A stretch of 9,200 nucleotides of DNA from Clostridia bacterium (GCA_030536675.1 JAUNPM010000052.1:1-9200); one strand, 5' to 3'; shown: positions 1 through 5,375, counted from the stretch's first letter. Numbers and translations: made by a program. Notes: generated from the letters alone by a model not told the origin.

Positions 1-1
1 T

Positions 2-229
2 ATTAATTCGGAAATTAACGAATACGAATATTTGACCGAAATTTTATCGTCACTTAGTGATGATAAAAAGGATTTATATAAATGGTATTATGTTGATAAT
101 ATACCTATGAAGGAAATTGCAGAAAGAGAGGGAATAGAATACACTGCATTAAGAATGAAGTATGTAAGGCTCAGAAAAGAGATAAAAGAAAAGGTCAGAG
201 AAATTTCCGAAAATAAATTTGTTACATAG
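2..229 (+). CDS. Sigma-70 family RNA polymerase sigma factor, C-terminal part (5' end cut off)
   Basis: The reading frame is open from the left edge and ends at TAG 227-229, so only the last 75 residues are seen. They look like sigma region 4. The stretch beginning LSDDKKDLYKWYY is followed by a helix-turn-helix, MKEIAEREGIEYTALRMKYV, and a basic helix RLRKEIKEKV. In this family region 4 recognises the -35 promoter element. Region 2 lies outside the window, so ECF-type or other small sigma type is an inference. A TTG at position 32 could be read as a start, but the upstream codons (I-N-S-E-I-N-E-Y-E-Y) are in frame and read like normal protein, so this is a truncation by the window and not a short gene. 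The next gene, 67 bases on, is a membrane protein of anti-sigma layout, which supports the call. A lone region-4-like DNA-binding protein is the alternative. Confidence 0.75.
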   Translation: MNSEINEYEYLTEILSSLSDDKKDLYKWYYVDNIPMKEIAEREGIEYTALRMKYVRLRKEIKEKVREISENKFVT

Positions 230-254
230 TGTTAAAAGTTACCATATATAAATG

Positions 255-277
255 TAAGTATTAATCGATTAAACTTA
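255..277. repeat. Imperfect dyad between sigma and anti-sigma genes
   Basis: A perfect 12-bp palindrome, TTAATCGATTAA (261-272), is flanked by TAAGT (255-259) and ACTTA (273-277). This gives an 11-bp dyad with one unpaired A at 260. It ends five bases before the GGAGG ribosome site of the next gene. As RNA it could form a hairpin with a UCGA loop. No T-run follows, so it is not an intrinsic terminator. Operator or translational control element are both possible; chance is also possible in AT-rich DNA. Confidence 0.4.
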
Positions 278-296
278 TGGTTGGAGGCAGATATAT

Positions 297-1154
297 ATGA
301 ATGTCAAAAACGATGATATAAATAAAATCAAAGAACTGGACAGGGCAATTGAAAAGGGGGATATAAATGAGATAATGAGTATTATCAATGAAATTCCCGA
401 CAATGAGCCTGAAACAGATGTAAAAGAGTTCAGCAGAAACATTATTGAAAAATGCAGCAGGGAGGCATATACCATGAAAAGCAAAATATCAAGAAGGATA
501 GCAATTGCAGCTGCGGCTATTGTGGCTGTTATGGGAGTAAGCGTTGGTGCAGCTACAATTTTAAGTCAGTTTACGTTTTTTAAAAACGGAGATTATGTAA
601 CTGTAACTTCAAATGAGAATTTAAGCCGAGAGGAGGCTGAAAAGCTGGCAGACGATGCAGTAAATCAAAATTTTGAACCTAACGAAAACAACACTGCTGT
701 TGCACAGGAATTTGAAACAATTGAAGATGCTGAAAGGGAATATAATATGAAAATTGTATTGCCTGAGAAAATGCCCGAGCTTGAGCTTGTGGACGTAACA
801 GGCAATCAAATGTATATGGGTGAAAACAGCAGTGATTCCACAATATGGATAAATTACGGCGATGCAGTGGAAAAAGCCTTTGGACTTACGGTAACAAAAA
901 ACAGTATTGACAATAAGGATGATGTTATGGTCATATCTTCTTCAGACGCTGAAAAAGACGGTGAAGAATTTGTATCCGACAAGGGATATAAATTCAATGT
1001 CTTGAAAGACGTTGATGAAGATACGGGAAGAGTTGCAAGAATATTGACTGCAAATGAAGGCGAATATGAATACAGTATGGTATTTATTGGATTTGATGAG
1101 AATGAAATAAATACAGTTGTAAATTCCGTTGACCTTAGTCAATATAAGAAGTAA
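297..1154 (+). CDS. Probable membrane-anchored anti-sigma factor (DUF4367-like outer domain)
   Basis: This is a 285-residue single-pass membrane protein. The start ATG follows GGAGG (283-287) at nine bases. Residues 1-60 are charged and helical, suited to a cytoplasmic sigma-binding domain. Residues 61-67 are basic (KSKISRR) and residues 68-90 form one hydrophobic segment rich in Ala, Val and Ile, giving an N-in orientation. Residues 91-285 are acidic and would lie outside the cell; a segment near 151-175 (MKIVLPEKMPELELVDVTG) resembles the DUF4367 domain found in clostridial anti-sigma proteins. I see no His-x3-Cys-x2-Cys zinc anti-sigma motif. It is directly downstream of the sigma factor gene, the usual order for such pairs, and binding and inhibiting that sigma factor is inferred from this layout. 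A sporulation or envelope-stress protein with the same topology is the alternative. Confidence 0.6.
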   Translation: MNVKNDDINKIKELDRAIEKGDINEIMSIINEIPDNEPETDVKEFSRNIIEKCSREAYTMKSKISRRIAIAAAAIVAVMGVSVGAATILSQFTFFKNGDYVTVTSNENLSREEAEKLADDAVNQNFEPNENNTAVAQEFETIEDAEREYNMKIVLPEKMPELELVDVTGNQMYMGENSSDSTIWINYGDAVEKAFGLTVTKNSIDNKDDVMVISSSDAEKDGEEFVSDKGYKFNVLKDVDEDTGRVARILTANEGEYEYSMVFIGFDENEINTVVNSVDLSQYKK

Positions 1155-1167
1155 TATTTTATAAAAA

Positions 1168-1197
1168 GCCCTCTTTGGTTTTAAGACTAAAGGGGGC
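1168..1197. terminator. Bidirectional intrinsic terminator between convergent genes
   Basis: Bases 1168-1180 pair with 1185-1197 around a short TTAA loop, giving a 12-13 bp stem with G-T wobbles at 1172/1193 and 1177/1188. On the minus strand the stem is followed at once by a T-run (complement of 1163-1167). On the plus strand the tail CCCTTTCTTATTT is weaker. The site lies 13 bases past the anti-sigma stop and 9 bases past the stop of the minus-strand gene, so it can serve both. Confidence 0.8.
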
Positions 1198-1205
1198 GCC
1201 CTTTC

Positions 1206-1658
1206 TTATTTAATTGCTTTTTTGCGTTTGGCTTTTAAAAGTATCAAAATATCTTCTTTTTCTCTTTGATCTGATGTAACAAGAAGTCTTGATTTTAACA
1301 CTTCTTTATAATTATCTTTATTTAAAATTATTTTGTTTTTGTACATAACATATGACAGGCTTTGTAAAGCAAAGTCTTCAAATAAACCGCTGTCAATAAG
1401 TTTTTTATATTGCATAATTTCTTTCTTATGCTGACCGCTGTGTTTAAGTATGGAAAAATAATTTGTGTATGACCTTTCGTTATTTTCTATTTCAATTATT
1501 TTACGAGCCAGATATTCAGTATTTTTAAGTACTTTGCTGTCAGCAGGACATTCACAATAATCAAAAAGAAGATTTTGTGAATATGCGTATAGATCCTCTA
1601 TAGATAAACCATCGGGAATACCGTTTTTAATTGAAATGTTTTTAATAAAATTTATCAT
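1206..1658 (-). CDS. Hypothetical protein, 150 residues, mostly helical
   Basis: I do not recognise this protein. It has no signal peptide and no membrane segment, so it is probably cytoplasmic. The composition is rich in Lys, Ile, Leu, Asn and Glu. The middle part, about residues 60-110, suggests paired amphipathic helices in the manner of TPR-like repeats (YFSILKHSGQHKKEIMQYKK), but this is only an impression. The tail is strongly basic (KAKRKKAIK). A close Cys pair occurs at residues 35 and 37. The start is supported by AAGGA ten bases upstream and by a promoter-like TATAAT further up. It is read toward the sigma/anti-sigma pair and shares a terminator with it, and lies downstream of the PucR-type gene on the same strand. 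Codon usage does not look different from its neighbours. Confidence 0.65.
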   Translation of the reverse strand: MINFIKNISIKNGIPDGLSIEDLYAYSQNLLFDYCECPADSKVLKNTEYLARKIIEIENNERSYTNYFSILKHSGQHKKEIMQYKKLIDSGLFEDFALQSLSYVMYKNKIILNKDNYKEVLKSRLLVTSDQREKEDILILLKAKRKKAIK

Positions 1659-1705
1659 TTTTAAGAAATCCTTTCAATAGCTTATATGATTTTAACAATG
1701 AGGAT

Positions 1706-1711
1706 ATTATA
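1706..1711 (-). promoter_or_regulatory. -10 box of the promoter for the 150-residue protein gene
   Basis: On the minus strand these bases read TATAAT. At a 17-base spacing the -35 position reads GATAAA, a poor match. The -10 lies about 48 bases before the ATG at 1658, leaving a leader of about 40 bases with the AAGGA ribosome site. No convincing terminator follows the PucR-type stop, so read-through from upstream is also possible. Confidence 0.45.
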
Positions 1712-1779
1712 CATCATTTTAGACCTGATTTATCACAAATGTAACCAAATACGCTTTTTTCGACATAAATAACATTCAA

Positions 1780-2913
1780 TTACTGTTGATCATCATAAAT
1801 ATCCTTGAGTTTTATGGCAAGCATAATGGAAAATCTTTCTTCAAGGTTTGACAAATCTATACCTAAGAGTGTTTCTATTTTTTTAATTTTGTAATTAATT
1901 GTGTTTCTGTGTATATTCATTTCTTGAGAGGTCTTTAATACGCTTCCGTTATTTTTGAAATAACATTTAAGTGTTTTGAAATAATTGCTGCCGTTCCTGT
2001 TATCCAAAGCAATAAGGGGACCGATAATATTGCTGCAGTATTCATTTATTTTGGCTTTGTCTTTGATCTCAAATAAAATTTCACATTGTTTATCTCTGTT
2101 AAGGGCGCAGTTTGCAAGTATTTTGTTTGAAATCAAATTTTCTTCAGCCTGCTTATAATATTTATTTAAGTTCCTTATGCCCTGATTTATTTTACTTCTT
2201 CCACATAAAGTAAATTTGTTTAAGGTCTTTAATATTAAATCAATTTCATTTTCCAATACATTGGGATTTGTGTGTGCTGCTATAACGATAAGTTTTTTTT
2301 CGAGAACAGTAATAAATACACAGCTTGTAATATTTACAAGGCTGTTGCGGACATTGTTTGCAAGTTCTCCTGCTGCTTCCTTGCTTAGGGTCGATATATC
2401 GCCCGCAGCTATAGCATAAAACTTACCGTCTGTAAAGCCGTATTCATTAAACAGGGCTTTGTTTGCTTTGCTTCTTGTGGGTATCAAAAGTGCTATGTTT
2501 ACTGCATTTTGCATATTTGCTATAAATCTTTCGTCCTCCAAAAGGGCGGTGCTTACTGCTTTGCCTACATTTACGAGCTTTTCGGTCCATGGTATCTCAA
2601 AAAGAGGGAGGCTCTTTTCATTGCAGTAGTCTATAACTTGGGGTGGAATATGATTTATGTATTTTCCGCAGTTAAATATTATGCCTGATATGCCGTGTTT
2701 ATAAAGAGCGTCTATAAATTCAATTATTTTATCGGTATCCTCTCCAAGCTCTATACCTGTTGTAAATATAATTTCGTTGCCTATTATAAAATCAGCAACA
2801 CTTGTATCCTCTGCAATATGATACCACCTTACGGTCCTGTTAAGTCCCTTTTCTCCTGCCGAAAGGGTAATGTTAAAATTTTTCAGCTTTTTTAAAAGTT
2901 TCCAAACATACAT
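1780..2913 (-). CDS. PucR/CdaR-family transcriptional regulator
   Basis: This 377-residue protein has the three-part layout of the PucR family. Residues 5-125 are the N-terminal PucR domain, including AGEKGLNRTVRW and FIIGNEIIFTTG. Residues about 160-280 match the position of the divergent GGDEF-like linker domain. Residues 314-372 are the C-terminal HTH_30 domain, with SVLKTSQEMNIHRNTINYKI as the helix-turn-helix. Members activate or repress catabolic genes (purines, sugar acids, amino acids) in response to a metabolite; the ligand here cannot be read from the sequence and no obvious target operon adjoins it. The ATG at 2911-2913 follows AGAAGG at six bases. The gene lies after trxA on the same strand but an intrinsic terminator stands between. 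Control of kduD, 0.9 kb away, would be speculation. Confidence 0.85.
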   Translation of the reverse strand: MYVWKLLKKLKNFNITLSAGEKGLNRTVRWYHIAEDTSVADFIIGNEIIFTTGIELGEDTDKIIEFIDALYKHGISGIIFNCGKYINHIPPQVIDYCNEKSLPLFEIPWTEKLVNVGKAVSTALLEDERFIANMQNAVNIALLIPTRSKANKALFNEYGFTDGKFYAIAAGDISTLSKEAAGELANNVRNSLVNITSCVFITVLEKKLIVIAAHTNPNVLENEIDLILKTLNKFTLCGRSKINQGIRNLNKYYKQAEENLISNKILANCALNRDKQCEILFEIKDKAKINEYCSNIIGPLIALDNRNGSNYFKTLKCYFKNNGSVLKTSQEMNIHRNTINYKIKKIETLLGIDLSNLEERFSIMLAIKLKDIYDDQQ

Positions 2914-2914
2914 A

Positions 2915-2928
2915 GAAAGCCTTCTTTC
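2915..2928 (-). promoter_or_regulatory. Small hairpin holding the ribosome site of the PucR-type gene
   Basis: In the mRNA, GAAAG and CTTTC form a 5-bp stem around an AAGG loop, and that loop is the best Shine-Dalgarno for the ATG at 2913. The start codon begins one base after the stem. The stem is short and may be weak, so an effect on translation is only possible. Confidence 0.3.
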
Positions 2929-2933
2929 CGCAA

Positions 2934-2968
2934 ATAAAAAGAGGCATAAAACTATTGTTTAATGCCTC
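2934..2968 (-). terminator. Intrinsic terminator after trxA, inside the leader of the PucR-type gene
   Basis: GAGGCAT (2941-2947) pairs with ATGCCTC (2962-2968). After one A-A mismatch, AAAC pairs with GTTT around a TATT loop. On the minus strand a T-run (complement of 2936-2940) follows directly. It begins about 27 bases past the trxA stop codon and ends about 20 bases before the PucR-type ATG. Confidence 0.85.
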
Positions 2969-2994
2969 TCTGCTAAGTTTAAAAAATATTAAAA

Positions 2995-3300
2995 TTAAAT
3001 AAGATTTAAAATCTCTTCCTTTGAAATTACGCCTACGCTTATATTGTGAACCTTTCCTTCTCTGAATGTAATAAGTGTAGGTATTGACATAACCTTGAAT
3101 TGCTGTGCAAGCTCGGGCTGCTCATCAACATTTACTTTACAAACCTTTATTGCATCGTTTTCTTCTGCTATTTTATCTACAACAGGTGACAACATTCTGC
3201 ACGGACCGCACCATTCTGCCCAAAAGTCAACAAGGACAGGCTTGCTGCTTTTTAAAACTTCCGTTTCAAAATTATCCTTTGTTAAAGTAATAACTGACAT
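2995..3300 (-). CDS. trxA: Thioredoxin
   Basis: This is a complete 101-residue thioredoxin, the normal length for the family. It carries the redox-active site W30-C31-G32-P33-C34, the buried acidic residue D25 in VDFWAEW, and the cis-proline P74 in MSIPTL. It reduces disulfides in cytoplasmic proteins and is itself reduced by thioredoxin reductase, which is not in the window. The start is well supported by GGAGG (3308-3312) seven bases before the ATG. It lies 54 bases after the DtxR-family gene on the same strand with no terminator between, so the two may be co-transcribed. A TATAAT in the gap suggests an additional promoter of its own. Transcription should end at the hairpin at 2934-2968. 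Confidence 0.96.
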   Translation of the reverse strand: MSVITLTKDNFETEVLKSSKPVLVDFWAEWCGPCRMLSPVVDKIAEENDAIKVCKVNVDEQPELAQQFKVMSIPTLITFREGKVHNISVGVISKEEILNLI

Positions 3301-3323
3301 ATATACACCTCCGTTTTATATTA

Positions 3324-3329
3324 ATTATA
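3324..3329 (-). promoter_or_regulatory. Possible -10 box for trxA
   Basis: These bases read TATAAT on the minus strand, about 24 bases before the trxA ATG. At a 17-base spacing the -35 position reads TTAATC, a weak match to TTGACA, and there is no extended -10 TG. It may be an internal promoter of a dtxR-trxA unit. Confidence 0.35.
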
Positions 3330-3354
3330 GTTTGTCCGAATTATGTGATTAATT

Positions 3355-3720
3355 TCACTCGTTAAAAAATTTTTCTTTGATTTTTAAGAATGATAAAGGA
3401 CTGATAACATGTTCAATTCTGCAGGCATCATGAGCTGCTGTTTCATCATCAACACCCAATGAAATAAGAAATTTTGTGAGAACTCTGTGTCTTTCATAAA
3501 TAGTTTCGGCAATTTTCTTACCTTCATCGGTGAGTAAGATCTGATTAAGTCCGTCTACATCTATAAGACCTTCTTTTCTGAGTACGGACATAGCTCTGCT
3601 TACGCTTGGCTTGGATACACCAAGCTCATTTGCTATGTCTATGGATCTGACATAGCCTTTTCGTTCTTTTATCATAAGTATAGCTTCAAGATAATTTTCG
3701 CCTGATTCCTGTATAGCCAT
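3355..3720 (-). CDS. DtxR-family metal-dependent repressor, short form
   Basis: The protein is 121 residues starting at MAIQESGENYL. Residues 5-62 are the winged helix-turn-helix with recognition helix SKPSVSRAMSVLRKEG, and residues 63-121 are the metal-binding and dimerisation domain. There is no C-terminal SH3/FeoA-like domain, as in MntR and the short clostridial members. Probable metal ligands are E12, H78, C100, E103 and H104. The pattern C-R-I-E-H matches the iron-type DtxR/IdeR site and not the Glu of MntR, but the N-terminal ligand position has N9 instead of Met or Asp. Whether it senses Fe or Mn is therefore open. I chose the ATG at 3720 and not the upstream ATG at 3756, because GGAGG (3730-3734) lies nine bases before it, the family begins here, and the upstream ATG would lie before the likely transcription start. 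trxA follows; kduD is divergent. Confidence 0.88.
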   Translation of the reverse strand: MAIQESGENYLEAILMIKERKGYVRSIDIANELGVSKPSVSRAMSVLRKEGLIDVDGLNQILLTDEGKKIAETIYERHRVLTKFLISLGVDDETAAHDACRIEHVISPLSFLKIKEKFFNE

Positions 3721-3729
3721 TTTTAAACA

Positions 3730-3734
3730 CCTCC
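3730..3734 (-). promoter_or_regulatory. Ribosome site fixing the start of the DtxR-family gene
   Basis: GGAGG on the minus strand stands nine bases before ATG 3718-3720. An in-frame ATG at 3756 lies upstream of it and has no such site, so the shorter protein is preferred. Confidence 0.8.
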
Positions 3735-3746
3735 GCCTATTTATTA

Positions 3747-3775
3747 ATAATAACATATTTCGTCACCATTTTCAA
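3747..3775 (-). promoter_or_regulatory. Promoter of the DtxR-family gene
   Basis: On the minus strand TTGAAA (3770-3775) and TATTAT (3747-3752) are separated by exactly 17 bases. Transcription would start near 3740, leaving a leader of about 20 bases that is mostly ribosome site. Its -35 box is only 10 bp from the -35 box of the divergent kduD promoter, so one bound protein could affect both. Confidence 0.65.
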
Positions 3776-3785
3776 TCATATTTTA

Positions 3786-3814
3786 TTGAACTTCTCTTTT
3801 TTATGTGTTATACT
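3786..3814 (+). promoter_or_regulatory. Promoter of the kduD-led operon
   Basis: TTGAAC (3786-3791) and TATACT (3809-3814) are 17 bases apart, with an extended -10 TGT just before the hexamer (3806-3808). Transcription would start near 3821, about 36 bases before the kduD ATG. A second TATAAT at 3825-3830 has no good -35 partner. This is the only strong vegetative-type promoter I see for the whole run from 3857 to 9104. Confidence 0.7.
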
Positions 3815-3826
3815 GAAATAGTATTA

Positions 3827-3838
3827 TAATTTAAATTA
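3827..3838. repeat. 12-bp palindrome in the kduD leader
   Basis: TAATTTAAATTA is a perfect palindrome just downstream of the predicted transcription start and upstream of the ribosome site. The position would suit an operator, but the bases are all A and T, so chance is likely in this composition. Confidence 0.25.
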
Positions 3839-3856
3839 ATTAAAGGGGGTTTTACA

Positions 3857-4618
3857 ATGATATTGGATTTATTTAAACTTGACGGCAAGGTCGCTGTAGT
3901 TACGGGAGCAAACACGGGACTTGGTCAGGGTATGTGCGTTGCTCTTGCACAGGCGGGAGCAAAGGTATGCGGAGTGGCAAGAAGAAGCTGCGATGATACA
4001 AAAAAGGCGGTTGAGGAAAACGGCGGAGAATTTTTTGAAATTATAGCAGATCTTGGCTCAACAAAGCAGATCGACTATATTATATCAGAAGCTAAAAACA
4101 AATTCGGCAAAATTGATATTCTTGTAAACAATGCAGGTATAATTTTAAGAGAGGACGCCGTTAATGTAACAGAGGAAAATTGGGACAAGGTAATTGACAT
4201 TAATGAAAAGGTCGTATTTTTCCTTGCTCAGGCTGCCGCAAAGGAATTTATCGCACAAGGCACAGGCGGAAAAATAGTCAATATCTGTTCTATGTTAAGC
4301 TATCAGGGAGGAATAAGAGTTCCCGCATATACTGCAAGTAAGTCTGCCATACTTGGTCTTACAAGAGCTCTTGCCAATGAGTGGGCAGGAAAGGGCATCA
4401 ATGTAAACGGCATTGCGCCCGGCTATATGGCTACAAACAACACAAGTCAGCTCAGAGATGACGAAAAGCGTTCAGGTGAAATACTTGAAAGAATACCTGC
4501 GGGACGCTGGGGCACACCTGATGATATGATGGGTGCCGTAATATATCTTTGCTCAGATGCAGCTGCATATGTAAACGGATTTACACTTGCTGTAGACGGC
4601 GGCTGGCTTGCAAGATAA
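3857..4618 (+). CDS. kduD: 2-dehydro-3-deoxy-D-gluconate 5-dehydrogenase (KduD-type SDR)
   Basis: This is a 253-residue classical short-chain dehydrogenase, the same length as E. coli KduD. The cofactor motif TGANTGLG is at 16-23, NNAG at 91-94, and the catalytic set is N116, S145, Y158 and K162. The KduD-type segments are clear: LGQGM, FFLAQAAAKEFIAQG, SMLSYQGGIRVPAYTASK, IAPGYMATNNT, IPAGRWG and the ending VDGGWLAR. The known reaction links 2,5-diketo-3-deoxygluconate and 2-keto-3-deoxygluconate using NAD(H), late in pectin and hexuronate breakdown. The ATG follows AGGGGG (3844-3849) at seven bases. No kduI, KDG kinase, KDPG aldolase, lyase or sugar transporter is nearby, so it is an isolated pathway gene. 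tmk begins 19 bases after the stop with no terminator. The subfamily call is strong; another sugar SDR of the KduD clade (for example a gluconate 5-dehydrogenase) is less likely. Confidence 0.9.
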   Translation: MILDLFKLDGKVAVVTGANTGLGQGMCVALAQAGAKVCGVARRSCDDTKKAVEENGGEFFEIIADLGSTKQIDYIISEAKNKFGKIDILVNNAGIILREDAVNVTEENWDKVIDINEKVVFFLAQAAAKEFIAQGTGGKIVNICSMLSYQGGIRVPAYTASKSAILGLTRALANEWAGKGINVNGIAPGYMATNNTSQLRDDEKRSGEILERIPAGRWGTPDDMMGAVIYLCSDAAAYVNGFTLAVDGGWLAR

Positions 4619-4627
4619 AAAATCTAT

Positions 4628-4632
4628 GGAGG
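4628..4632 (+). promoter_or_regulatory. Ribosome site fixing the tmk start
   Basis: GGAGG stands five bases before ATG 4638. An in-frame TTG at 4608 inside the end of kduD would add ten residues, has no ribosome site and does not fit the family N-terminus. Confidence 0.8.
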
Positions 4633-4637
4633 AAATA

Positions 4638-5270
4638 ATGTCAGGTTTATTTATTACAATTGAAGGTACCGACGGTTCAGGAAAAACAACACAAATAAAA
4701 CTGCTTCAAAAATATCTTGAGGAAAAGGGTTTTAATGTTGTGTGCACAAGAGAACCCGGAGGCACACCTATAAGCGAAAAAATAAGAGAAATAATAATTG
4801 ATAAAAATAATGATGAAATGACCGATATGACAGAGGCTCTTTTATATGCTGCGGCGAGAGCACAGCATACAGAGGAAGTTATACTGCCAAGTCTTAAGGA
4901 GGGCAGTGTTGTAATAAGCGACAGGTTTACCGACAGCTCGGTCGTGTATCAGGGATTTGCACGCTCAATGGGTGAAAGGTTAATAAAAAACATTAATAAA
5001 TATGCTGTAGGTGATCTTGAACCTGACATAACCTTTCTCCTTAAGCTAAAGCCCGAGGACGGACTTTCAAGAAAGAGGAAGCAGGCGGAGCTTGACAGGC
5101 TTGAAGCTGAAAAATTCAGCTTTCATCAAAGGGTGTATGACGGATATGTCAGACTTTCAAAGAGATGCAAAAACAGGATAAAGGTAATAGACGCTCTTAA
5201 GCCTGTTGAGGAGGTGCACCTTGAAATTAAGGAAGGGATAAACGAGCTTTTGGAGAAAAACGGAATTTAA
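4638..5270 (+). CDS. tmk: Thymidylate kinase
   Basis: The protein is 210 residues from the ATG at 4638, the usual length for the family. It makes dTDP from dTMP and ATP for dTTP synthesis. The P-loop GTDGSGKT is at 10-17, the substrate-binding TREPGGTP at 37-44, and the DRF motif at 95-97 (VVISDRFTDSSVVYQG). A basic lid, SRKRKQAELDRLE, lies near 144-156. The LID carries the extra arginines of the bacterial type. It sits 19 bases after kduD and 76 bases before holB. In Bacillus the order is tmk-yaaQ-yaaR-holB; here yaaQ and yaaR are missing from the gap. Expression probably comes from the promoter ahead of kduD. Confidence 0.96.
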   Translation: MSGLFITIEGTDGSGKTTQIKLLQKYLEEKGFNVVCTREPGGTPISEKIREIIIDKNNDEMTDMTEALLYAAARAQHTEEVILPSLKEGSVVISDRFTDSSVVYQGFARSMGERLIKNINKYAVGDLEPDITFLLKLKPEDGLSRKRKQAELDRLEAEKFSFHQRVYDGYVRLSKRCKNRIKVIDALKPVEEVHLEIKEGINELLEKNGI

Positions 5271-5280
5271 TGAAAGGAAT

Positions 5281-5334
5281 GGGATATAATGAAAAGCCGC
5301 ATATTCGAGGAATTTGTGAAATTTGTTATATCCC
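5281..5334 (+). repeat. Long inverted repeat in the tmk-holB spacer
   Basis: GGGATATAA (5281-5289) is exactly complementary to TTATATCCC (5326-5334). With G-T wobbles at 5290/5325 and 5291/5324 and two more A-T pairs, the RNA stem reaches 13 bp around a loop of about 28 bases. The stem covers the ATG at 5289. The loop contains AGGA (5308-5311), and the holB ATG lies 12 bases after the right arm with no Shine-Dalgarno between. There is no T-run, so it is not a terminator. A role in holB translation or in RNA processing is an inference. Confidence 0.5.
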
Positions 5335-5375
5335 CTGCTTATAAGTATGAACTTCAGTCAGATCATAGGACATAA
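5289..5375 (+). CDS. Possible 28-residue leader peptide overlapping the holB start
   Basis: ATG 5289 follows AAAGGA (5273-5278) at ten bases. The frame, beginning MKSRIFEEFV, runs to TAA 5373-5375, overlapping the first 29 bases of holB in another frame. I recognise no homology. Its translation would open the inverted repeat whose left arm holds its start codon, and could carry ribosomes to the holB start, which lacks its own ribosome site. It may equally be a chance frame. Confidence 0.2.
   Translation: MKSRIFEEFVKFVISPAYKYELQSDHRT

Noticed and set aside
32..229. A separate short gene starting at TTG 32
   Set aside because: The frame is open to the left edge and reads as protein; the TTG has no ribosome site. 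It is the tail of a truncated sigma factor gene.
219..250. A promoter directly before the anti-sigma gene (TTGTTA ... TATATA)
   Set aside because: The spacing is about 20 bases and both boxes are weak; co-transcription with the sigma gene is simpler.
3095..3352. Plus-strand reading frames across trxA
   Set aside because: They are shadows of the thioredoxin gene: cysteine- and serine-rich translation, no ribosome site, no family match.
3345..3358. GTGA-TTAATT-TCAC inverted repeat at the end of the DtxR-family gene
   Set aside because: The arms are only 4 bp, overlap the stop codon, and lack a T-run, so it is neither a good terminator nor a convincing operator.
3721..3756. Longer DtxR-family protein starting at ATG 3756 (12 extra residues)
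   Set aside because: The extra residues do not fit the family, there is no ribosome site before that ATG, and it lies upstream of the likely transcription start near 3740.
3721..3856. A riboswitch or T-box in the divergent region
   Set aside because: Both leaders are too short (about 20 and 36 bases) and show no conserved core or terminator hairpin.
1780..4618. A PucR-kduD sugar-acid regulon
   Set aside because: The two genes are on opposite strands, about 0.9 kb apart with trxA and the DtxR-family gene between; there is no shared site or further sugar-acid gene to support it.
4608..4637. Longer thymidylate kinase starting at TTG 4608
   Set aside because: It overlaps kduD, has no ribosome site, and adds residues not seen in the family; GGAGG points to ATG 4638.
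5323..5346. Longer HolB starting at TTG 5323
   Set aside because: The eight added residues do not fit the family start. The only candidate ribosome site, AGGA at 5308-5311, is 11 bases away and lies in the loop of the inverted repeat. It is kept only as an alternative.
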